NCBI GenBank assembly: GCA_039199225.1
Contig: JBCCSZ010000026.1
Span: 1-37,103 of the forward strand
DNA: 37,103 bases
Direction of reading: 5' to 3'
Source: JBCCSZ01 sp039199225
GTDB taxonomy: Bacteria > Bacteroidota > Bacteroidia > Chitinophagales > Saprospiraceae
Shown: positions 14,968-22,443 of the stretch, one piece after another
Layout of the letters: each line of letters begins with the position of its first letter
How positions within the stretch are numbered: position 1 is the first letter of the stretch
Program-made: the position numbers and the translations under genes
The notes under the pieces: model-generated
What the model was told of the DNA's origin: nothing
Databases searched by the model: none
The model's input: the letters and a program-made list of their open reading frames with translations, nothing else

Positions 14968-17091
14968 ATGAAAAACGATTTTTATCCGGCCAGCCCAAAG
15001 AATGTCCCGGAAGCACTGACACAACTGCCAGCCTCTTACCGCAATCGGGTAGTGGCTGTTCTAATAGCCATCATTTTATTTATCCTGCTGTTCATCGGCT
15101 TAGTGGTCTTTTCCGGCTATTCGGTCTACTGGGCGATATTTTATCCAATGGCTACCGTCAATAAGCTGACCATCTTGGTGAAGATTGGTTTGATAGGGAT
15201 TACGGCAATGTTTTTTGTTTTTACCCTGAAGTTTCTTTTCAAAAGCAACAATCACGACAATCCAACCGACATTGTACTGAAAGAAAAGGATCATCCCCGT
15301 CTGTTCGATTTCATCCGTCAATTGTGCAAAGAGACCGGCGCCCCTTATCCAAAAAAGGTGGTGGTCAATGAGCAAATCAATGCCGCGGTTTACTACGATA
15401 AGCCCCTATTGAGTATGTTTTTTCCAGTTCGTAAAAACTTGCTGATTGGCTTGGGCTTGGTCAACTCACTCAACCTTTCGGAGTTCAAGGCGGTATTGGC
15501 CCATGAGTTTGGTCATTTTTCACAGCGCAGCATGAAATTAGGGAGCTATGTCTACATGGCCAACCGAATCATTCACGACATGGTTTACAATCGCGATGGC
15601 TGGGATGAAGCGCTCGATACAATGAGCCAATCGGACTTTCGGATTGCCATTTTTGCCTGGATATTGAAAGCTGTCGTCTGGGTGATCCGGCAGTTTCTGG
15701 CCTTGGTATATAAGGGCATCAATTTGTTGCACGCCTCCTTGTCCCGTCAAATGGAGTTCAATGCCGATTTATTTGCCGTTAGCGTGACAGGTAGCGATCA
15801 AATTGTGTTTGGTCTTTCCAAACTGGGCCGCTCTTCCTATGCGATGAATATGGCCATGAATCAACTCACAGATGCTGCCGACCATAAGCTGTATTCCAGT
15901 AATATTTTCTTCCACCATGCCGAGGCCGAATCTTATCTGAAAGAAAAGGTCGATGGCTACCAGGATCGTCAACTCGTCGCTAACAAAGAGGGACAGCAGA
16001 TGATTTTTACACCCGACGACACGGATGTTCCAAATATGTATGCCAGTCATCCACCCAATTATGATCGGGAGTTGAATGTGCGCAAGATTGAGGTGGAGGG
16101 GCCGACCGATGAGCGCTCTCCCTGGATTTTGTTTGGTAATGCCGATCAGCTCAAAGAGATATTGACCAAAAAGCTTTACGAACAGGGAGCCATCAAACCC
16201 AAGGAAGCAGCCTTCAACAGCCCGGAGGAAGTTCATCAATTCATTCAGGCAGAATTGGAAGAGACGACCTTCGACAAGGTTTATTGCGATACTTACGATA
16301 CCCGTTTCATACATCCCTATCCACTGGAAGAGGCGTCGGCAACCCTAGCTGCGCAGTTCCCGGATAAGGCTTCCGTCCAGCAAGCTATTGGCAACGTGTA
16401 TGGCGAAGAATTACAAACGGCCATGCAGAACCGCAAGAATCTACAGTCGGAATTGGAGCAATTGAGAAAGGTAGCACAGCAAAGCAAAGTCAAAGAATTT
16501 GAATTCCGAGGGCAGCGTTTTGCCATCGACGAATTATCGGCCAAAGGAAGCTTGGTCAACGAGGAGATCAATGGTCAATACGACGACTGGTTCAAGAATT
16601 TTGACGAAAACATCTATCGCCTGCACAGCCGCATTGTGGATTTGTACGATTTGCCACAAAAGCAGATGTACCTCAAGCGTTGTGCTTTCCAAAATCAAGT
16701 CATCGACGCCTTTTTCAAATTGGAAGATGTCCAAAGCGCTTTGAATGGCATGCTGTCCCAGATTTATGCGGCAGGCGAGTTGAGCGAAGAAGATGTTTAC
16801 CATGCAGAACAACAGTTGAATACATTTCGCAATCAAGTGGAGGAGGTGCTCAAAGCCACGGAGTCTGTGGAGATTCCTCCCCTGCAATACATCGAATCGG
16901 GCCAACTTCGGACCTTCCTGCTCGACGGCCAGTTGATAAGGGGTGGGCAGCGCCTGCTCAGCAATGTGTGGATACAAAAGTTTTCGGAGCAGCTCGGCAC
17001 TACTGTCAGCCGCATTCGCAGATTGTATTTTAAAAATCTAGGACAAATTATTAGCTTGCAGGAAGAAATCAGGTCGTCTGTGGCGGCCTGA
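14968..17091 (+). CDS. M48-family membrane metalloprotease
   Basis: A 707-residue protein. Two strong membrane helices lie near residues 27-60 and 66-90. The zinc site is H179-E180-x-x-H183 (AHEFGHF), with the third ligand E263 in EFNADLFA, the standard M48 arrangement (HtpX/Ste24 type). Hydrophobic stretches around 225-250 may be a further membrane segment. The long C-terminal part (about 380-707) is a charged, helical extension with LRKVAQQSKVKEFEF-like coiled-coil segments, making the protein more than twice the size of HtpX. It probably degrades or processes membrane or envelope proteins. It starts 100 bp after the TonB-C gene and is followed by the lipoprotein deformylase homologue, probably in one transcription unit. 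Confidence 0.88.
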   Translation: MKNDFYPASPKNVPEALTQLPASYRNRVVAVLIAIILFILLFIGLVVFSGYSVYWAIFYPMATVNKLTILVKIGLIGITAMFFVFTLKFLFKSNNHDNPTDIVLKEKDHPRLFDFIRQLCKETGAPYPKKVVVNEQINAAVYYDKPLLSMFFPVRKNLLIGLGLVNSLNLSEFKAVLAHEFGHFSQRSMKLGSYVYMANRIIHDMVYNRDGWDEALDTMSQSDFRIAIFAWILKAVVWVIRQFLALVYKGINLLHASLSRQMEFNADLFAVSVTGSDQIVFGLSKLGRSSYAMNMAMNQLTDAADHKLYSSNIFFHHAEAESYLKEKVDGYQDRQLVANKEGQQMIFTPDDTDVPNMYASHPPNYDRELNVRKIEVEGPTDERSPWILFGNADQLKEILTKKLYEQGAIKPKEAAFNSPEEVHQFIQAELEETTFDKVYCDTYDTRFIHPYPLEEASATLAAQFPDKASVQQAIGNVYGEELQTAMQNRKNLQSELEQLRKVAQQSKVKEFEFRGQRFAIDELSAKGSLVNEEINGQYDDWFKNFDENIYRLHSRIVDLYDLPQKQMYLKRCAFQNQVIDAFFKLEDVQSALNGMLSQIYAAGELSEEDVYHAEQQLNTFRNQVEEVLKATESVEIPPLQYIESGQLRTFLLDGQLIRGGQRLLSNVWIQKFSEQLGTTVSRIRRLYFKNLGQIISLQEEIRSSVAA

Positions 17092-17169
17092 TTCCGATGG
17101 GATGCAATCTGCTTTGGGGGGAGTATTCCGTTGGCCTTTTCCCACTTTCAAGCACGAAATGCCTTCCTT

Positions 17170-17808
17170 ATGAGATCTTTGCTTCTTGTACTACCTCTTT
17201 TGCTGCTGGCTTGTTCCGGAGGGCAAAAGCTGGCCAAAAATACACAGACAAAGGGAACTGCATTCACCGAAGAGCAGAAAAATCGGATACTCGAAGCAGA
17301 TACCAGCCAGCCGATGCGACTTTTCCTGATCACCAATCCGAGTGATTCGCTCTTGTTGCGCACCCGGAGTCGAGATGTTGTGGCAAATCCTAAAGACCCT
17401 TTGTTGCAACACTTTTTGCAAAGACTGCAGCGCACTGTTAAAACTTCCCTGGGCGTAGGCATTGCTGCTCCCCAGGTCGGTATTCTCAAGAACATCATCT
17501 GGGTACAGCGCTTCGACAAGCCAAACTTTCCCTTTGAAGCTTATCTCAATCCTCGAATCAAGCAATATTCTAAAAAGAAACAGCCTTGTCGGGAAGGTTG
17601 CCTTTCCATCCCGGCCCGCAGCGATACGACCCAGACGCGGGCTTATGCCATTTTGTTGGAATACGACCGACCGGACGGGCAGCACGAAATCGAAATGGTC
17701 GAAGATTTTACGGCGGTGATTTTTCAGCATGAAATCGACCACCTCAACGGCATTCTCTACATCGATCACTTGGAGGAGGAAATGGAAGATGCAAAGCAAT
17801 CAGAATGA
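17170..17808 (+). CDS. Lipoprotein-type peptide deformylase homologue
   Basis: A 212-residue protein with all three peptide deformylase motifs: GVGIAAPQ at 95-102, EGCLS at 142-146 with metal ligand C144, and HEIDH at 187-191. The ATG at 17170 gives a textbook lipoprotein signal, MRSLLLVLPLLLLAC, with the lipid-attachment Cys at 15; an in-frame TTG at 17131 would only add a poor N-terminus. Classic deformylases are cytosolic and act on nascent chains, so an envelope-anchored copy with a complete active site is odd. It may deformylate exported or environmental formyl peptides, or hydrolyse another N-acyl substrate (inference). Its stop codon overlaps the next start in ATGA, so it is translationally coupled to the amidohydrolase. 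Confidence 0.85.
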   Translation: MRSLLLVLPLLLLACSGGQKLAKNTQTKGTAFTEEQKNRILEADTSQPMRLFLITNPSDSLLLRTRSRDVVANPKDPLLQHFLQRLQRTVKTSLGVGIAAPQVGILKNIIWVQRFDKPNFPFEAYLNPRIKQYSKKKQPCREGCLSIPARSDTTQTRAYAILLEYDRPDGQHEIEMVEDFTAVIFQHEIDHLNGILYIDHLEEEMEDAKQSE

Positions 17809-18884
17809 GCACGAAAGTAGACCCTTATAAAATCAATGGCCATGGACACTTGTTGCCCAACCCAGAGCAGATTCCTGCCTTTATGCGGGAAAAAGAAATT
17901 TTCTGGTTGGACGACGATCGCAGCTTTATGCGGCAAAAGAATTGGCAGCGGCCCATTACCGATCCCAGCTTTTTTTTGGATGAAAAACTGCTGTGGATGG
18001 ATAAGCACGATATCGACCATGAGGTTTTGCTGACCTTATCGCAATTGTATTGCAATGGCCAAGAGCGACAGTTGACTTCTGACATCATCCGCTTTCAGAA
18101 TGATTTCAATGCAGAGGTACAAGCCACCCACCCCAAGCGTTTTACGGCTGGGTTTGTGGTGCAACCTCTTTATTTGGACGACGCCCTGGCAGAGATCGAA
18201 CGTTGTGTTGAGCAACTGGGGCTGCGAATGCTTTGCCTACCAACGCATTACTTGACGGCGGCGAATCAGTGGCAGAGCATTGCACATACCGACCTAGCGC
18301 CTCTGTGGGAAATGGCAGAAAAATACCGCCTGGCCATCGAGGTACATCCCTATGATGGACCAAAAATTATCGGATTGAAGAATGAATTTTGGCGTTTTCA
18401 TTTGGTGTGGATGTGTGCACAGACGGCCGATACCTATCATTGCTATAGTTTGCTTAACTTTGCAGTCCGTTACCCCAATGTTAGGGTATGTTTTGCGCAT
18501 GGCAACCAATTCGGTATTATGAACCATGGCCGTCGCAAACAGGGAATTGAAGGGCGACCGGATTTGTTTCCGGGGATGAGTCATCCGGATGAGACCTTGA
18601 ACCGTCCGAATGTATTTGTCGATACGTTGGTACACGACGTGCTGTCCTTTCGCCTGCTGGTCGACCGAATGGGGGCTGCCCAGTTGGTTGCAGGGCTGGA
18701 CGATCCCTATCCCTTGGGAGAAATGGAGACGGTTCCGGGATGTTATCCGGGAAGGGTCATCAATGAAGCGGTGGACAAAGGGTTCATCAGCGCGGCCGAT
18801 CGCTCGGCCATTTGGAATGAAAATGTTTGTCGTTGGTTGGGAATTCCACCTTTTGAAGAGGCGGCTACAGGAAGTGGCTGCTGA
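17805..18884 (+). CDS. Amidohydrolase family protein (ACMSD-like)
   Basis: A 359-residue metal-dependent hydrolase of the amidohydrolase_2 type. N-terminal NGHGHLLP supplies the first metal-site histidines, EVHPYDG near residue 180 the next His, VCFAHGNQFG another His, and GLDDPYPLGE near 305 the conserved Asp. ACMSD and related decarboxylases and hydrolases share this order. The start overlaps the stop of the deformylase homologue (ATGA), so both products are probably made together. The protein has no signal peptide while its partner does. Substrate is unknown; in Bacteroidota such genes occur in amino-acid or aromatic breakdown, but no pathway partner lies here. Confidence 0.82.
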   Translation: MSTKVDPYKINGHGHLLPNPEQIPAFMREKEIFWLDDDRSFMRQKNWQRPITDPSFFLDEKLLWMDKHDIDHEVLLTLSQLYCNGQERQLTSDIIRFQNDFNAEVQATHPKRFTAGFVVQPLYLDDALAEIERCVEQLGLRMLCLPTHYLTAANQWQSIAHTDLAPLWEMAEKYRLAIEVHPYDGPKIIGLKNEFWRFHLVWMCAQTADTYHCYSLLNFAVRYPNVRVCFAHGNQFGIMNHGRRKQGIEGRPDLFPGMSHPDETLNRPNVFVDTLVHDVLSFRLLVDRMGAAQLVAGLDDPYPLGEMETVPGCYPGRVINEAVDKGFISAADRSAIWNENVCRWLGIPPFEEAATGSGC

Positions 18885-19133
18885 ACGAAAGAAAGTCGAC
18901 CAAATGGCGAACTGTTTTGAGGAAATGCTCGTTAATATTAGGTAACAGTGAGTTGCGTAGCAACTTGAAAGCACCAGTATATACTAACAAAAAGCAGCTG
19001 CCCATCTTGTAAATTTCCATTAGAGAGGACTCTTTTGCGTTTCTCCTGCCTTGGCCTTTTACTGATTTGCACCTCACACAAGCTTGTAAGTTCTGTATTG
19101 AGAAAATATTTTTTGTAAAAAAGTTCGAAGATT

Positions 19134-19484
19134 ATGAAAGACGCGCAATTATTTGAGAAAGTAATTCTATGGTCTAAAAGGAAAGGTTTTAACAATATCA
19201 AGGCAAACACGGAAGGGTACGAGACGCCGTCGGCATTGAAAAAGCCCGATGGAGAAGTTTACATCCCAGACTTGACGGGTAATCAACTGGGAGGAAAGAG
19301 CTACATCGAAATCGCATTGAAGGAAGAAAACTCCATTGACCTGGTTTCTAAGTGGAAGCTCTACAGCACATTAGCGGCCAGAAAGGATGGAAAGCTGTAC
19401 CTCTTGGCTCCCAAGGGACACAAGGCATTCACGGACAAACTCGTCGAGAAATACAACATTAGTGCTACAGTCGTAAGTATTTAA
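19134..19484 (+). CDS. Small hypothetical protein, possible nuclease-like fold
   Basis: A 116-residue cytosolic protein without a family I can name with certainty. The order of elements, IPDLTG, then SYIEIALKEE, then a helix with LVSKWKLYSTLAA and a strand GKLYLLAPKGH, resembles the core of small PD-(D/E)xK or Holliday-junction-resolvase-like folds (Asp ... Glu-x-x-x-Lys). The expected ExK is not exact, so catalytic activity is doubtful. It stands alone between the amidohydrolase and rpsU, 250 bp behind the former. That spacer holds only a small perfect hairpin (AGTTGC/GCAACT, 18951-18965). Confidence 0.55.
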   Translation: MKDAQLFEKVILWSKRKGFNNIKANTEGYETPSALKKPDGEVYIPDLTGNQLGGKSYIEIALKEENSIDLVSKWKLYSTLAARKDGKLYLLAPKGHKAFTDKLVEKYNISATVVSI

Positions 19485-19608
19485 TTAGACATCGACTCCG
19501 GCTTGTTATATAGCTTCTCAGACAACGTATAAGTAGGGTTTTTTCGAAAATAAATCCGTTTTGAACCATTTAAATGGCCAAAACAGCCCCTCTTTCGCCT
19601 CAGAAGCT

Positions 19609-19616
19609 TACCTTTG
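19609..19616 (+). promoter_or_regulatory. -7 promoter box upstream of rpsU
   Basis: TACCTTTG is an exact match to the Bacteroidota -7 consensus TANNTTTG. It lies 59 bp upstream of the rpsU start. No clear -33 TTG is seen at the expected distance, so the assignment rests on this box and its position. Confidence 0.45.
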
Positions 19617-19674
19617 CAAAAATTTTCATCATTGTACTGGCTTTGGCCGGTGTATAAATTTTACCATAGATTGT

Positions 19675-19863
19675 ATGATCATTATTGAAAGAAAAGACAA
19701 TGAGACGATAGACAGGGCTCTTAAGCGTTATAAAAATAAGCATCGTAAGGTCCGTATCATCAAAGAACTCCGCCGCAGAAAAGAGTTCGTCAAACCTTCT
19801 GTGCGCCGTAGAAATACAATGCTGAAGGCTGTTTATAGAAGAGAGAAGTTCCAAACGGACTGA
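19675..19863 (+). CDS. rpsU: Small ribosomal subunit protein bS21
   Basis: A 62-residue basic protein. MIIIERKDNETIDRALKRYK at the start and the Arg/Lys-rich KVRIIKELRRRKEFVKPS core, followed by RRRNTMLKAVYR, are diagnostic of bS21. The frame extends upstream to 19561, but the bS21 consensus begins at the ATG at 19675. In Bacteroidota bS21 helps to cover the anti-Shine-Dalgarno end of 16S rRNA, and in some relatives the rpsU leader carries a strong Shine-Dalgarno for feedback control. No GGAGG-like sequence is visible in front of this start. It has its own likely promoter (19609) and a good terminator (19944). Confidence 0.93.
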   Translation: MIIIERKDNETIDRALKRYKNKHRKVRIIKELRRRKEFVKPSVRRRNTMLKAVYRREKFQTD

Positions 19864-19943
19864 TAACCACTGTCCTTTTCACTGTTCGACCTTCATCAGA
19901 CTTCACATAGATCAACTATTGGCAGGTTCCTCGGGAGCCGCTC

Positions 19944-19984
19944 AACTCTTGGGCCGTTGTTAGGCTCAAGAGCTGTGTTTTTTT
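19944..19984 (+). terminator. Rho-independent terminator of rpsU
   Basis: AACTCTTGGGCC (19944-19955) pairs with GGCTCAAGAGCT (19963-19974) with one mismatch and one G-U pair, loop GTTGTTA. It is followed by GTG and seven T (19978-19984). This is the best intrinsic terminator in the window and ends the bS21 transcript about 120 nt after the stop codon. Confidence 0.8.
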
Positions 19985-20658
19985 AGAGTCTTCGAATAGT
20001 TTTAGCCCACGATTGTCAAAGGCTTTCTACCTTCTACTTCCCAATTCCACTGCGATTTCGTTTCTCCCAGCCTCATTTAGCACTCATGCCCGCATTATGG
20101 CAGACGAGCGTTTGACCTCTATTGATCGGACAGTTCGAAGGATGCTTTGGCGATTCCCTCTTACTGTGCGACATCTGCATGCCTTGTCTCAAGATGGTTC
20201 AGTGGCTCGTATGGTCATTCGTTGGAAGTTCATATATGATCCAAGTTCTCGCAGCAATCAACGCCACCTCCTGGATTGATGACTTTAGGTCGTATCAATC
20301 ACTTTTGCCTACCACTGTCCATTTACATGCTGTCTTTCCATTAGCGTAATTATTGTTATTGAGAGGAATTTTATGGTTTCTGATTTTACTCAGTTGATTG
20401 ATTTACAGCCTATTAAATAGCCTTTATTTCTCTTAAGTACTTTCTATAGGTCGATCTATGAGAGGAAATAGGGTAAATATTTAGTTTTTTGTTTCTGATA
20501 ATCTTTTCACTTTTGAAATACCTGAATAGGCAAACCCACACACACGCTAAAATCCTTACATCCATAAACCGCTGGGCCTAGAGAGACAATTATAGCTCTG
20601 CTTACCATTGCAGAGCAGTGGATTTCAACATTCAAAATAACTTATTTACGCTCTATTG
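19985..20658. other. Gene-free stretch between two terminator-like hairpins
   Basis: I find no credible gene in this stretch. An 88-codon frame at 20013 shows no protein-like pattern. A perfect 7-bp hairpin GCTCTGC/GCAGAGC occupies 20595-20616. A weak promoter-like pair (TTG at 20489, CACTTTTG at 20508-20515) lies about 180 bp before the terminator at 20659-20699. This leaves room for a small RNA between about 20520 and 20699, but no known RNA family signature (RNase P, tmRNA, SRP, 6S) was recognised. Confidence 0.4.
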
Positions 20659-20699
20659 GAAAGAAGGAGACTCTCTGGGTCCTACCTTCTTTCTTTTTT
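20659..20699 (+). terminator. Terminator-like hairpin in the leader of the lipoprotein gene
   Basis: GAAAGAAGG (20659-20667) pairs perfectly with CCTTCTTTC (20685-20693), with inner GAC/GTC pairing, followed by six T (20694-20699). There is no gene directly upstream, and the next gene starts at 20795. It either ends an unannotated RNA or acts as an attenuator of the downstream lipoprotein gene. Confidence 0.6.
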
Positions 20700-20794
20700 G
20701 ATTGTGCCAGCAAGTCTGTTCGCCTGCTTTTGTCTTACTTCTCAACATCTGAGGGAAAAAATACCTATTTTACAGCTTTTCAAAACCCTTTCAT

Positions 20795-21679
20795 ATGCAT
20801 CTCCTACATCGTTTGCTGTTTTTTGGGCTGTTACTGGTAGTTTTTGGCTGTTCGAGTACGACAGAGGAAATTTGGATTAATCCTGATGGGACTGGCCGTT
20901 CTGAGCTTGAATTGAATATGGGAGAGATGCTGCCCTTTTTGATGCTGATGATCCAACAAAGTGATTCCCAAAACGGAGACAGCGACGGTCAGGGTGACAA
21001 TACTTCCGGAACGATGAAGTTCTTGGAAGAAAAATTGAAAATGGGGGAGGTTGTAGACACGGTCATGGCCTTTTCTGATGTGTTGCAAGATGAGCTGGAA
21101 AAGAAAGATATTACCAAAGAGGAGTTTATGGAGCAATTGGCCGAAGATGAGGACGAGGAATCTGAGGCGGTCAAGCAATTCGTTGAGAATGCCTGGAGTT
21201 CCAAGTTTCACCTACAGGTCGATCCGTCTAAGGATTTATTGAGCATGACCATCATCCAGCCTTTTAGCCATGTAGATAGCATGCTGTTTTCCAACTTGGG
21301 CGATTTGATGAATTTGACAGGACAAGACCGCTTTACCAACCAAAGTCCCTCCGATATGAACAGCATAGAGAATCTGATTGGTAATACGGCGAAATATAAG
21401 CTTAAGAAAAAGTGCTTGATCGTTACCCGAGAACATCTCAAAAAGCCAAAGGAGGGGAGCGATGAAGCAGACATGCTGGGTAGCCTGATGAAGCAAAGTA
21501 CTTATCGAATGATCTTGCACCTGCCAGGTAAAATCAAAAAGGTCAACAATCCCAATGCCTCTTTTAAAGGCAATACGCTCACCTTTGAACTGCCCTACGA
21601 GGAGTTATACAATCCGGATTCCAAACTGGATATGGAGGTCAAGTTTAAACCCAATAAGAATATTCGATACGAAGACTAA
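20795..21679 (+). CDS. Hypothetical lipoprotein
   Basis: A 294-residue lipoprotein: signal MHLLHRLLFFGLLLVVFGC with lipobox VFGC and the Cys at residue 19, followed by SSTTEE. The mature part begins with a strand (EIWINPDGTGRSELEL), continues with a very acidic helical middle (EEFMEQLAEDEDEESEAVK) and ends with beta-like segments (GNTLTFELPYEELYN). The pattern of a short INPDGTG strand with long acidic helices is common in Bacteroidota outer-membrane lipoproteins of unknown function. The start codon was chosen because it directly begins the signal peptide. It is convergent with the next lipoprotein gene, with a shared terminator region. Confidence 0.75.
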   Translation: MHLLHRLLFFGLLLVVFGCSSTTEEIWINPDGTGRSELELNMGEMLPFLMLMIQQSDSQNGDSDGQGDNTSGTMKFLEEKLKMGEVVDTVMAFSDVLQDELEKKDITKEEFMEQLAEDEDEESEAVKQFVENAWSSKFHLQVDPSKDLLSMTIIQPFSHVDSMLFSNLGDLMNLTGQDRFTNQSPSDMNSIENLIGNTAKYKLKKKCLIVTREHLKKPKEGSDEADMLGSLMKQSTYRMILHLPGKIKKVNNPNASFKGNTLTFELPYEELYNPDSKLDMEVKFKPNKNIRYED

Positions 21680-21710
21680 AAACCGCTGCCCTTCACAGAA
21701 AGGCAACGGT
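21678..21710 (-). terminator. Terminator of the minus-strand lipoprotein gene
   Basis: On the minus strand, ACCGTTGCCTT pairs with AAGGGCAGCGGT (one bulged G, one G-U pair) around TCTGTG and is followed by five T. The plus-strand coordinates of the hairpin are 21682-21710 and the T-run lies at 21678-21682, overlapping the stop codon of the convergent plus-strand lipoprotein gene. Confidence 0.7.
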
Positions 21711-21759
21711 CAGGCGAAAAAACTTTGGGACAGCTTCTTGCAGGAGGTACTCCCGTCAC

Positions 21760-22239
21760 TTACAACCTAATCTCCACTTCAAATTTTCCATTGCTTATCT
21801 CCATGCTGGATGTAGGGTCGTCAAAGTCGATGACTTTACAGTCGAAGCGGCCAATGATTTTGTCTTCCGTAATCTCTGAGATACTAACGGTTCCGCTGCC
21901 GCCGTCTAGGATGGTCGACAGTACGCGGCCATCGCCATAGCTGACATAGGCATTGGAAAAGGCATCCATCGGGTGGGTACCGATTCCGAGTGTTTTATCG
22001 ACAGAGACGTAAACAACAAAGTCGTCGGGTCCAAGACCATACATGGTGTAAGTACTTGGGAAGTCGGCAGCATAAGCGTTCAGGCCGCTGGCTTTAAAGC
22101 TTGTGCCGCCCAGCTCGCACTCAAAAAAATATTCGCTGGATTGACTTGGGCTCGGGCTGTCGTCTTTGTCTTTGTTGCAACTGCCCAGCAAGAAGCCGAA
22201 CAATACAAATGGGAGTAAATACAAAATAGAAGATTTCAT
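21760..22239 (-). CDS. Small lipoprotein, DUF6252-like
   Basis: The frame reaches to 22404, but the real start is the ATG at 22239, giving the lipoprotein signal MKSSILYLLPFVLFGFLLGSC and a 159-residue product. Mature sequence starts NKDKDDSPSPSQSS, a flexible linker, followed by a beta-sandwich-like domain. The ending pattern GTVSISEITEDKIIGRFDC ... MEISNGKFEVEI resembles DUF6252 proteins, where an I.G.F strand and an I.NG.F.V strand close the domain (from memory of the family). It is probably on the periplasmic or outer face of the outer membrane. It is divergent from the subtilase gene. Confidence 0.72.
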   Translation of the reverse strand: MKSSILYLLPFVLFGFLLGSCNKDKDDSPSPSQSSEYFFECELGGTSFKASGLNAYAADFPSTYTMYGLGPDDFVVYVSVDKTLGIGTHPMDAFSNAYVSYGDGRVLSTILDGGSGTVSISEITEDKIIGRFDCKVIDFDDPTSSMEISNGKFEVEIRL

Positions 22240-22443
22240 GGTTTTGATTTTTTGGGTGGTTAATATTTTGTGATTGCGATTACAAAACAACAGCATTTGG
22301 AATCGACAGGAAACTGCGATGGAGTCAATCCGACATTTTCCGTAGTGAAGTTGGACGGTCAGGATGTGAATTTTTAGTATCTTAAGGCTGGTGGTGCAGT
22401 CCATAGCATCCGCAACGATCTAACCTTATCAAAATTTTTGAAA

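Noticed and set aside
18711..18720. TTGGGAG string inside the amidohydrolase gene as a further operator copy
   Set aside because: Only the right half is present, it lies in coding sequence and has no left half or -7 box at the fixed distance.
20013..20279. An 88-codon plus-strand open frame after the rpsU terminator
   Set aside because: No signal, no repeated protein-like pattern, no promoter or start context, and no match to any family I know; probably chance.
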